Source of the DNA: an uncultured Porphyromonadaceae bacterium
GTDB taxonomy: Bacteria > Bacteroidota > Bacteroidia > Bacteroidales > Barnesiellaceae_A
Length of the DNA: 13,951 bases
Direction: 5' to 3'
Assembly: GCA_900542255.1 (NCBI GenBank)
Contig: UQMR01000062.1
Coordinates: 1-13,951 of the forward strand
Part shown: positions 1-6,838 of the stretch, in pieces
Layout: each line of letters begins with the position of its first letter
Position numbering within the stretch: position 1 is the stretch's first letter
The notes under the pieces: generated by a model
What the model was told of the DNA's origin: nothing
The model's input: only the letters and a program-made list of their open reading frames with translations
Databases searched by the model: none
Position numbers and translations under genes: made by a program

Positions 1-1212
1 GGCCTGCTCGGCGTGGAGGGCAAAGTTGTAGAGCAAGCCTTTCCGGCCGATGCGCCGCGACAGGAACAGGAGGAGCAATACGGCTATCACAAAGCCTGCC
101 ATGACGGTGAGAATGCTGCGGGAAATGGAGCCCTCGCTTACCAGCGTAAAGTCGAAGGCTACGTTTGAGACCAGCGCGAGAATCAGCGCGGCCAGCATAA
201 GCACCCCGCCCGTAATGCCTGCGATGCCGAAGCCCGGGATGACAAAGAGTTCGAGAATGAGCAGGATGACACCCGCAACGAAGAGCAGTATTTCCCAATT
301 TTCGGCCGTCCCGTTCAGATAGAGAGGCAGGAAGTAGAGCACGGCGGCTATCAGGGCCACGGCCGTGGGAAAGCCTATGCCCGGAGCTTTCAGCTCAAAG
401 AAAATGCCTCCTATGATGAATGTTATCATGAGAGCCTGCAATGCCGGGTTGGTGAGGAAGCCGGCTATCTTGTCGTAGAGCGAGGGAGTATATTGCTCTA
501 TGCGGTATGTGTCGTAGTGCAGCCGTTCGCGGGCCAGGCAATCGGCATCGGGGATTATCGCTTCGCAATAACCATGAGCCATAGCCTCCTGTGCGGTGAA
601 TGTAAGTACCTGCCCCGAGTCGGAGAGGTGGGGGATGACAACCCGTTCGTCTACCATGGCTTCGGCAATGGCCGGGTCCCGGCGCCACGTCGTTACGGTA
701 TCGCCGGTAGCCGTCACGATGCTCTTCTTGCCATGGGCTTCGGCTGTGGCACGCATGGTGGCGCGCATATAAGACTGGTATTTGTCGGGCATGGCAACTC
801 CCGTTTCGTCTACTACGGTGGCGGCACCTATGCGGGCCCCCGGGCGCATGTATATGCTGTCGCAAGCCAAGGCGATAAGCGCTCCGGCCGAGGCGGCATT
901 GTTGCTTATGTAGGCATACACGGGGATGTCGGCATTGAGAATGGCCGTGCGCATGGAGTCGGCATGCAAGACCGTGCCGCCGTACGTATTCAGGTCGAGG
1001 ATGATGGCATCGGCCTTTCGTGCATGAGCCTCATCTATTCCGGTGAGCAGATATCGCCATGTTGTAGAGCCTATCTCGTCGTGTATATTTATCTGATAGA
1101 GAAGTTTTCCGTTCTCTGTGTCGGCATAAGCGACAGGAGTGAAACAGACCGCGGCCAGCAAGGTGAGGGCGGTAACGAGTTGTGGCAGCGACAAGGTGCG
1201 ATATGTAAACAT
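1..1212 (-). CDS. NfeD-family membrane-bound serine protease (ClpP/SppA-like), 3' end cut by window edge
   Basis: The reading frame is open from an ATG at 1212 to the window edge (404 codons, no stop), so the C-terminus is missing. Residues 1-30 form a signal peptide ending in AYA. Residues about 35-235 are a ClpP/SppA-like protease domain: the NTYGG stretch (75-79) resembles the oxyanion region, NAASAGA (105-111) holds the likely nucleophile Ser108, and Lys144 in PDKYQSYMR is the likely general base of the Ser-Lys dyad known for NfeD proteases. Four to five membrane segments follow (about 255-385), including the ELFVIPGFGIAG signature (321-332) of the NfeD membrane region. A soluble OB-fold domain normally comes next and would lie beyond the edge. 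Family members act at the membrane and are usually encoded next to a stomatin/SPFH protein, which may lie just outside. A Bacteroides-type promoter sits about 135 bp upstream. The family call is secure; the physiological substrate is unknown. Confidence 0.9.
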   Translation of the reverse strand, partial: MFTYRTLSLPQLVTALTLLAAVCFTPVAYADTENGKLLYQINIHDEIGSTTWRYLLTGIDEAHARKADAIILDLNTYGGTVLHADSMRTAILNADIPVYAYISNNAASAGALIALACDSIYMRPGARIGAATVVDETGVAMPDKYQSYMRATMRATAEAHGKKSIVTATGDTVTTWRRDPAIAEAMVDERVVIPHLSDSGQVLTFTAQEAMAHGYCEAIIPDADCLARERLHYDTYRIEQYTPSLYDKIAGFLTNPALQALMITFIIGGIFFELKAPGIGFPTAVALIAAVLYFLPLYLNGTAENWEILLFVAGVILLILELFVIPGFGIAGITGGVLMLAALILALVSNVAFDFTLVSEGSISRSILTVMAGFVIAVLLLLFLSRRIGRKGLLYNFALHAEQA

Positions 1213-1821
1213 AGGGCCTATCTTGAAATGATGAAGGATTGTGTTATGAATGCCTTGCTCCCTTCGGTAGTTCTCGGCCGGGACGCTGCCGGGAATATGA
1301 GTGGATAGCAGCTTGCAAGCCGGTATATTGCCGTCGGGAATCTATACAAATGTAGTGCAATTTTTGTTTGTGTGCAAATATGTGTGCCTATTGCTCTTTT
1401 GTTGCGGCCTTTCTCCCGCTGATTGTGAAAAAGGAATGAAAGAGCGTTTGTGGATATACCGGCGTAGTGATAAAATATTTTATTTTCTTACAAAAAAATC
1501 GAACTTTGTAACGGACTCCTTGTTATTAAGGTAAACCGCCGAGGAGAAAGATTTGTCTCGTTGGCGAGCTTGCGTGCAAAAATGTTTAGAAACAATGCTG
1601 TCCATGAATGCTTTTTCTTATACGCCTCTGCCGGAGGCGGCAATCAGAAACCATATACCGTGACAAAACGTCGCCTCGGACATTCGGCTTTATGCCGGTA
1701 TGCCGTTTTAAGTTACAATAGGCCGTATTATCGTGCCCGATGGTCTTTTGTGCTTTATATCGTCAAATAACAGACTGTACTCCTCCTCCCGGTCATAGCA
1801 AATAACACTAATGTATGCACT
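1213..1821. other. 609-bp intergenic region between the divergent nfeD-like and sigma factor genes
   Basis: No convincing gene lies here. Short open frames exist on the plus strand but lack family features and a plausible start. It holds the minus-strand promoter described separately, an AT-only 14-bp palindrome (1470-1483), a GCTTGCAAGC palindrome (1311-1320) and a small hairpin (CGCCTC/GAGGCG, 1623-1639). No perfect TAnnTTTG promoter for the sigma factor was found on the plus strand. The nearest matches, at 1501-1508 and 1548-1555, each have one mismatch and no good -33 box. The region is visibly richer in A and T than the flanking genes. Confidence 0.6.
1347..1378 (-). promoter_or_regulatory. 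Bacteroides-type promoter for the nfeD-like gene
   Basis: Read on the minus strand, a perfect -33 box TTTG (1375-1378) is followed after 20 bp by a perfect -7 box TACATTTG (1347-1354), matching the TTTG/TAnnTTTG consensus of the Bacteroidota primary sigma factor. Transcription would begin near 1340, leaving an untranslated leader of about 130 nt before the ATG at 1212. Confidence 0.65.
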
Positions 1822-2325
1822 ATGAATTCGCCTCAATTTCAAGAAAGGCTCCTCAATTTACAGAGCAATTTGCTCAATTTCGCATATATGCTTACATCAA
1901 ACCGTGACGAAGCGCAGGACTTGTTGCAAGACACTACGCTCAAAGCCTTGGACAACGAAGACAAATATGTCGATAACGTAAATTTCAAGGGATGGGTATT
2001 TACGATAATGCGCAATATATTCATCAATAATTACAGGCGTATTGTGAGAAACAATACCGTCGTAGACCAAACCGAAGATTTATACCATCTGAACCTGCCG
2101 CAAGAGTCGGGGTTCGATACTCCTGACGGATCTTATACCGTAAAAGAGATCATGAGAGTTATCGACAGCTTTTCTGACGAGTACCGCATCCCTTTCTCGA
2201 TGCACATTGCCGGGTATAAATACTACGAAATCGCCGAGCGTATGCAGCTGCCCCTCGGAACCGTAAAAAGCCGTATCTTCTTTGCGCGGCAGCGGTTGCA
2301 GATTATTCTCAAAGATTATAAGTGA
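1822..2325 (+). CDS. ECF-type RNA polymerase sigma factor
   Basis: A 167-residue protein with the two-domain build of extracytoplasmic-function sigma-70 factors. Region 2 covers about residues 10-80: the RDEAQDLLQDTTLKAL stretch (28-43) is the core-polymerase and -10 binding helix, and FKGWVFTIMRNIFINNYRR (55-73) is the following helix. Region 4 covers about 110-162, with the helix-turn-helix YYEIAERMQLPLGTVKSRIF that contacts the -35 element. The length is normal for the class. No FecR-like or other transmembrane anti-sigma gene lies beside it, and no TonB-dependent receptor or SusCD pair follows, so this appears to be an orphan ECF factor. Start chosen at the ATG directly before the conserved region; no Shine-Dalgarno is evident, which is usual for this phylum. 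Its 3' end overlaps that of the opposing glycosyltransferase gene by 10 bp. The regulon cannot be inferred. Confidence 0.9.
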   Translation: MNSPQFQERLLNLQSNLLNFAYMLTSNRDEAQDLLQDTTLKALDNEDKYVDNVNFKGWVFTIMRNIFINNYRRIVRNNTVVDQTEDLYHLNLPQESGFDTPDGSYTVKEIMRVIDSFSDEYRIPFSMHIAGYKYYEIAERMQLPLGTVKSRIFFARQRLQIILKDYK

Positions 2326-3218
2326 GCTTGCGCATTCCGTGGCATGACGCGGCACAAATATCCTGCCTTGTAGAGATTGAGCAGGAACAGCGACGGATGC
2401 TTGCTGCGCAAGTTGGCCAGCAACAACGGGCAGATGACGGTATAAATGCCCGCCACCGCACCCGCAAGATGCAGGCGGTGCAGTCGTTCGTAGAGCGATA
2501 GCAACCTCACATGCGATTGCAGGGTGTTGCGGTGCTCGCACAGGTTGTCGATGCTTTTGCGCGTCTTTTCGAGAAACTCATCGTTGGTGTCGGGAACGTC
2601 GTGGTATATGGGGTTGTCTATGTGTGCAATGGTGCAGCCGTTGAGCTGCAACTGCTTGCCGAAGAGCGTATCTTCGTGTCCGTAGCGCGAGAATGACTCG
2701 TCAAACCGGGTCTTGAAGAAGGCTTCGCGTGAGATAAGGAAATTGAGTGTACGAAACTCACCGTAGGGATTCTGCATCCGCTGGCGCGAAGTCTGGGCCT
2801 CTACCCGGGTACCGTACTTGTATCGCAGCGTGCGGTTGGTATCGGTTGCCACAGGTGTGCGGAAAAGCAATCCTCCGCATACGACATCGGCCATATAGCT
2901 TGCCTCTATATAGTTTTGTAGGAAATATTCGGTTACAGGGAAGACATCGGCATCGAGAAACAAGAAGAAATCGTATCGTGCCGCCTCGGCAAGGCGGTTG
3001 CGAATGCGTGCAATGCCTATGTTTTGGGGTAACTCGATATATCGGCAACCCTCTATCGAGGCTATGGCAGCGTTGGTCTCACGGGCGGCAGCATCGGTCG
3101 AGGCATCGTCCATGACAACAATCTCGCCCTCGATGTCAGACTCTTGCATTTGGCGGCTCAGTTCTGCTGCCAGAGGAACGCATACAAAATTATAGGTGGG
3201 TATAAGGATTGATAACAT
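2316..3218 (-). CDS. Family 2 glycosyltransferase
   Basis: A 300-residue GT-A fold glycosyltransferase. From the chosen start it opens with MLSILIPTYN, the classic first strand of family GT2. It has MDDASTD (36-42) in the nucleotide-sugar site, FLFLDADV (85-92) with the metal-binding DxD (89-91), and YGHEDTLFG (179-187) with the E-D pair that usually supplies the catalytic base. A hydrophobic stretch near the C-terminus (about 250-270) suggests membrane association. It would transfer a sugar from a nucleotide-sugar donor to a glycan or lipid acceptor at the inner membrane; donor and acceptor cannot be told. An upstream in-frame start at 3275 would add 19 residues, but these do not fit the family and the fold begins at the chosen methionine. 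It stands alone, outside any polysaccharide cluster visible here, and has its own promoter. Confidence 0.9.
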   Translation of the reverse strand: MLSILIPTYNFVCVPLAAELSRQMQESDIEGEIVVMDDASTDAAARETNAAIASIEGCRYIELPQNIGIARIRNRLAEAARYDFFLFLDADVFPVTEYFLQNYIEASYMADVVCGGLLFRTPVATDTNRTLRYKYGTRVEAQTSRQRMQNPYGEFRTLNFLISREAFFKTRFDESFSRYGHEDTLFGKQLQLNGCTIAHIDNPIYHDVPDTNDEFLEKTRKSIDNLCEHRNTLQSHVRLLSLYERLHRLHLAGAVAGIYTVICPLLLANLRSKHPSLFLLNLYKAGYLCRVMPRNAQAHL

Positions 3219-3298
3219 GGTAAAAAGCAAACTTTTCAAGATGGCACATACTTCTCTGCTCTGTTTGCAGCGCAAATTATAGCTTGTCGCAAATCACA

Positions 3299-3330
3299 CA
3301 AAGATACTATTTGTACCATGAAAGTGCAAC
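3299..3330 (-). promoter_or_regulatory. Bacteroides-type promoter for the glycosyltransferase gene
   Basis: On the minus strand a near-consensus -33 box GTTG (3327-3330) is followed after 20 bp by a perfect -7 box TATCTTTG (3299-3306). The predicted transcript starts near 3292, giving a leader of about 74 nt to the ATG at 3218. The alternative upstream start at 3275 would leave only about 17 nt. Confidence 0.6.
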
Positions 3331-3484
3331 ATTCGCAGCCTAAAATATGCGCGGGTATAAGCCCACCGCCTTGTTGCGCCTATGGATAAGTATATGAATG
3401 TGGCATCTCTATATGCACCGTTGCACTCTATTTACACAAAACGGGTCATACCCGACGATGTATGCGAAAAACTTCTTTTTTCAT

Positions 3485-3515
3485 TTTCTATTGTGCTTGT
3501 CTTGCACTATCTTTG
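3485..3515 (+). promoter_or_regulatory. Bacteroides-type promoter for glnS
   Basis: A perfect -7 box TATCTTTG (3508-3515) is preceded, after 19 bp, by TTTC (3485-3488), a one-mismatch -33 box. Transcription would start near 3522, giving a leader of about 113 nt before the glnS ATG. Confidence 0.6.
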
Positions 3516-3547
3516 CATCGAATAGCATATACAAGCTCCCATAAGAT

Positions 3548-3578
3548 GCCCGAGAGAGCCACGACGGCTGCATCGGGT
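3548..3578 (+). promoter_or_regulatory. Two-stem hairpin in the predicted glnS leader
   Basis: The outer stem is GCCCGA/TCGGGT (3548-3553 with 3573-3578, one G-T pair), followed by a 3x3 internal loop, an inner stem AGCC/GGCT (3557-3560 with 3566-3569) and a 5-nt loop ACGAC. It lies between the predicted transcription start and the start codon. There is no following U-run, so it is not an obvious terminator. Whether it regulates glnS is unknown. Confidence 0.4.
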
Positions 3579-3634
3579 GCTCGCAAAGGCTTGACATGGC
3601 GTTTATTTTATATTATCGATAAAGATTTTTGTAT

Positions 3635-5338
3635 ATGACAGAGGCTGAAAAGATTGATAATGCCGAAGAAAAAAAATCGGTTAATTTTATAGAAGAAATA
3701 GTGCGTGCCGACTTGGCCGCCGGGAAAAACGGAGGCAGGCTCAATACCCGTTTCCCGCCCGAGCCGAACGGGTATCTCCATATAGGTCATGCCAAAGCTA
3801 TATGTATAGATTTCGGCATTGCCGAGCGTTATGGCGGTACATGTAACCTTCGTTTTGACGATACAAACCCCGTAAAAGAGGATGTAGAGTATGTCGATGC
3901 CATCAAAGAAGACATCCATTGGCTCGGCTTCGATTGGGGAGACAGGTTGTATTATGCTTCCGACTATTTCCCGAAACTTTTCGATTTGGCCGTCAGGATG
4001 ATAAAAGAGGGCAAAGCCTATGTCGATGAGCAAACCTCCGAAGAGATTGCCGCACAAAAGGGTACGCCTACGCGCCCCGGCATGGAGAGCCCTTATCGCA
4101 ACCGCCCCGTCGAAGAAAACCTCGACCTCTTTATGCGCATGAATGCCGGTGAGTTCGACGAGGGGACCCTCACGCTGCGTGCCAAGATAGATATGGCGTC
4201 GCCCAATATGCACTTCCGCGACCCCATCATGTATCGTATCATCAAGCACCCTCACCACCGTACCGGGACAAAATGGAACGTATATCCCATGTATGACTTT
4301 GCCCACGGACAGTCTGACTATTTCGAGGGGGTGACCCATTCTATATGTACGCTCGAATTTGAGGTACACCGTCCCTTGTATGAGTATTTCGTCAAGGAGC
4401 TTGCCGACGAAAGCTACTGCCCGCGGCAGATAGAGTTCAACCGCCTCAACCTTACCTACACGGTCATGAGCAAGCGCAAGCTCTTGCAGCTTGTCAAGGA
4501 GGGGCTCGTATCGGGATGGGACGACCCCCGTATGCCCACCCTTTGCGGCTTGCGGCGTCGCGGATATACGCCGGCCTCCATACGCAACTTTGTAGACCGC
4601 ATCGGTTACACCAAGTTCGAGGCCCTTATCAATGTGTCGCTGTTGGAACACAGCGTACGCGAAGACCTCAACAAGATAGCTCCCCGTGTGGCAGCCGTGC
4701 TCAATCCCGTGAAACTTGTAATAACCAACTACCCCGAGGGTAAGGTAGAGTATCTTACCACGGAGAATAACCCCGAGGACCCCGAGGCTGGAACACACGA
4801 AATGCCCTTTACCCGCGAGTTATATATCGAGCGCGACGACTTCATGGAGAATCCTCCCAAGAAATTCTTCCGCATGACACCCGGGCAAGAGGTGCGTCTC
4901 AAATCGGCATATATCGTCAAATGCACCGGTTGCAAGAAAAACGATGCCGGTGAGATAGAAGAGATATATTGCGAGTATGACCCCGAGACCCGCAGCGGAT
5001 TGCCCGGCTCCATGCGCAAGGTCAAAGGTACGCTCCATTGGGTATCGGCCACGATGTGCCAAGAGGCCGAGGTGAGACTCTACGACCGCCTCTTCTCGGT
5101 AGAAAATCCGGCCGAAGAGAAAGACCGCGACTTCCGGGAGCTGCTCAACCCCGACTCTCTCAAAGTGGTTACAGCCAAGATAGAACCCTATCTTGCCGAA
5201 TCGGCGGCCGTGGGCAACCATTACCAGTTCCAGCGTATAGGTTATTTCAGTGTCGACCCCGACACAACGGCGTCGCATATCGTTTTCAACCGTACGGTAT
5301 CGCTTAAAGACAGCTGGGAGAAAGCCAAGACCAAATAA
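3635..5338 (+). CDS. glnS: Glutaminyl-tRNA synthetase (GlnRS)
   Basis: A 567-residue class I aminoacyl-tRNA synthetase that charges tRNA-Gln with glutamine in the cytoplasm. The ATP-binding HIGH motif is seen as PPEPNGYLHIGHA (41-53), the KMSKS loop as VMSKRKL (277-283), and the glutamine-pocket block DFAHGQSDYFEGVTHSICTLEF-like region at about 221-242 is typical of GlnRS rather than bacterial GluRS. The C-terminal anticodon-binding beta-barrel region (about 340-560) is complete. Length is close to the usual 550-580. A frame extension to a TTG at 3629 is possible, but the ATG at 3635 is preferred. It has its own promoter and leader and is followed by a hairpin before the TPR gene. Its presence implies direct glutaminylation of tRNA-Gln. 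Confidence 0.97.
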   Translation: MTEAEKIDNAEEKKSVNFIEEIVRADLAAGKNGGRLNTRFPPEPNGYLHIGHAKAICIDFGIAERYGGTCNLRFDDTNPVKEDVEYVDAIKEDIHWLGFDWGDRLYYASDYFPKLFDLAVRMIKEGKAYVDEQTSEEIAAQKGTPTRPGMESPYRNRPVEENLDLFMRMNAGEFDEGTLTLRAKIDMASPNMHFRDPIMYRIIKHPHHRTGTKWNVYPMYDFAHGQSDYFEGVTHSICTLEFEVHRPLYEYFVKELADESYCPRQIEFNRLNLTYTVMSKRKLLQLVKEGLVSGWDDPRMPTLCGLRRRGYTPASIRNFVDRIGYTKFEALINVSLLEHSVREDLNKIAPRVAAVLNPVKLVITNYPEGKVEYLTTENNPEDPEAGTHEMPFTRELYIERDDFMENPPKKFFRMTPGQEVRLKSAYIVKCTGCKKNDAGEIEEIYCEYDPETRSGLPGSMRKVKGTLHWVSATMCQEAEVRLYDRLFSVENPAEEKDRDFRELLNPDSLKVVTAKIEPYLAESAAVGNHYQFQRIGYFSVDPDTTASHIVFNRTVSLKDSWEKAKTK

Positions 5339-5358
5339 CAAGAACCTTATAAAGCCGG

Positions 5359-5388
5359 CAGCCCGATGCTATGTAAAGCGTCGGGCTG
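5359..5388 (+). terminator. Hairpin after glnS, likely terminator or attenuating structure
   Basis: CAGCCCGATGC (5359-5369) pairs with GCGTCGGGCTG (5378-5388) over 11 pairs including one T-G, with an 8-nt loop. It begins 20 bp after the glnS stop. Only a weak T-rich tail follows, so termination may be partial and the downstream TPR gene, which starts at 5405 and has no visible promoter of its own, may be reached by readthrough. Confidence 0.6.
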
Positions 5389-5404
5389 TTGCAGATATAC
5401 AGCT

Positions 5405-6826
5405 ATGAAAAGAGATGTGCGTAAGCCTGCTGCACGCGAGCGTTACGAAAAGATGCTTGCGGCAAAGGAGAAGTCTTATTTTGAAGTCGAGGAGATAGAA
5501 GATATAGCCGATTCGTATGAAAACGAAATGGCTATCCGCAAGGCTTTGCAAGTCGTCTCGTACGGGCTCGGTTTATATCCCGGCGACGAGGCTCTCTTGT
5601 TGCGCAAGGCACAATATCTTCTTTCGCTCGACCGCATAGAGGAGGCCGGACGTACACTCGAATCGGTTACAGACCGTGGCATAGAATATCTCCTTGTCAA
5701 AGGCGAGGTAGAGTTGTTGCGCGGCAACGACCGGGAGGCGGTGGCGGCTTTCCTGTCCGTCATCGGGCATGACGATTGCCAGATAGAAGATTGTATCGAC
5801 ATCGTTGGTATTCTATTCGATGATAACAGGCAAGAGTTGCTCGGAGCCCTTATCCCCGATATGGAAGAGCATATCGACGATATGACGCCGGTATACCGCG
5901 AAATCGCGCTCTCTTGCGAGGAGCGTCAGGATACGGAGGAGGCCGTTTTCTGGTATAACAAACTGCTCGACATAAATCCTTATTCTACCGACGATTGGGC
6001 CGAGCTGGCCAAGGCTTACGTCAGGTTGCAGCGATACGAAGAAGCCATAGAAGCCTGCGACTATGCCCTTGCAATAGACGATAAGGACGAGAACATACTC
6101 TCCTACAAAGGCTTCTGTTTTCTCTTGGCCGGTCGCAGTCAAGAGGCCGCCAAGCAATTCGACGAGTTCAGAGAGGTCACATCCGACAAGTCGGTAGCCT
6201 ATGAGTATATCGCACAAGTATATATAAACGAAGAGAAAGAAGAGGTGGCAATAGAGTATCTTCAAAAAGCCATCGAAGAAAACGAGCATAACGGCAATGC
6301 CTACTATAAACTGGCCGTATGCTATTACAGCATGGGCGATAATAAGGCTGCCATCGAAACGCTGCGCAAGTCGCTTTCTTACAACGACGGCGATATTATG
6401 TCTAACATCTTCCTGGGTGAGCTGCTCGCGCAAGAGGGCCGGTATCAGGAGGCATACGACTATCTTTCGCCCTTTTCCCATGCCGCCGTCTTCGATGAGG
6501 CCGCAGCTGTCGCTTTGGCCGATACCTGCCTCAAAACCAAGCGGTATGATGAGGTAATCAAGCTCTTGGAACAATTCATGGTCAAGTTTCCGTCCGACCC
6601 CGATATGTATTGGTGCATGATAGTGGCTTGTATCTATTCCGACCGTTTGGACGATGCTGTCGGCTGGATGCAGCGGGCCGAAGAGTTGCTGCAAGATGCC
6701 AAGTCGGAGAAACGTTACGACATGGAGACCCTCGAAAAGTGGAAGAAGATAGAACAAGACTTGCACGGTTTGCGTTCTACCTTAGACAAGTATATGATGA
6801 ACAAGGACAAGTATTCCGATAAATAA
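5405..6826 (+). CDS. Cytoplasmic tetratricopeptide-repeat protein
   Basis: A 473-residue, acidic, helical protein with no signal peptide and no membrane segment. TPR-like helical pairs run from about residue 35 to 450. The clearest units are AVFWYNKLLDINPYSTDDWAELAKAY-like (about 180-205), the next at about 205-240 (RYEEAIEACDYALAIDDKD), and others at about 265-300 and 300-335 (AIEYLQKAIEENEHN, AIETLRKSLSYND). Such proteins act as protein-binding scaffolds; the partner is unknown. The start was placed at the ATG at 5405, where the MKRDVRKP beginning looks natural. An in-frame ATG at 5366 would lie inside the hairpin after glnS and is unlikely. The gene sits 66 bp after glnS and 12 bp before metY, so it may be co-transcribed with metY, but no functional link is evident. 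Confidence 0.9.
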   Translation: MKRDVRKPAARERYEKMLAAKEKSYFEVEEIEDIADSYENEMAIRKALQVVSYGLGLYPGDEALLLRKAQYLLSLDRIEEAGRTLESVTDRGIEYLLVKGEVELLRGNDREAVAAFLSVIGHDDCQIEDCIDIVGILFDDNRQELLGALIPDMEEHIDDMTPVYREIALSCEERQDTEEAVFWYNKLLDINPYSTDDWAELAKAYVRLQRYEEAIEACDYALAIDDKDENILSYKGFCFLLAGRSQEAAKQFDEFREVTSDKSVAYEYIAQVYINEEKEEVAIEYLQKAIEENEHNGNAYYKLAVCYYSMGDNKAAIETLRKSLSYNDGDIMSNIFLGELLAQEGRYQEAYDYLSPFSHAAVFDEAAAVALADTCLKTKRYDEVIKLLEQFMVKFPSDPDMYWCMIVACIYSDRLDDAVGWMQRAEELLQDAKSEKRYDMETLEKWKKIEQDLHGLRSTLDKYMMNKDKYSDK

Positions 6827-6838
6827 TAATATTCAGAA

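Larger units (their letters stand above)
3219..3634. other. 416-bp divergent intergenic region between the glycosyltransferase gene and glnS
   Basis: It holds a promoter for each flanking gene and the glnS leader hairpin, described separately. The middle (about 3331-3480) has no gene and no clear motif beyond a short inverted repeat CGGGT-CAT-ACCCG at 3442-3454, upstream of the glnS promoter. That repeat is too short to call an operator. Confidence 0.6.

Noticed and set aside
493..1308. 271-codon plus-strand frame
   Set aside because: It lies antisense to the NfeD-like protease, whose signal peptide, catalytic residues and membrane helices are all on the minus strand.
1561..1770. 69-codon plus-strand frame upstream of the sigma factor
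   Set aside because: It needs a TTG start, has no family features and no ribosome binding site; treated as chance.
3591..3618. E. coli-like promoter (TTGACA with TATTAT) just before glnS
   Set aside because: The spacing is too short (14 bp), and Bacteroidota primary sigma factors do not use this consensus; the TATCTTTG promoter upstream fits better.
3608..4798. Long open frame (396 codons) antisense to glnS
   Set aside because: It lies wholly opposite a clearly functional GlnRS, has no recognisable domain, and its composition mirrors the codon pattern of glnS.
5813..6766. 317-codon open frame antisense to the TPR gene
   Set aside because: A shadow of the TPR coding pattern; no domain, no promoter, no spacing that fits a gene.
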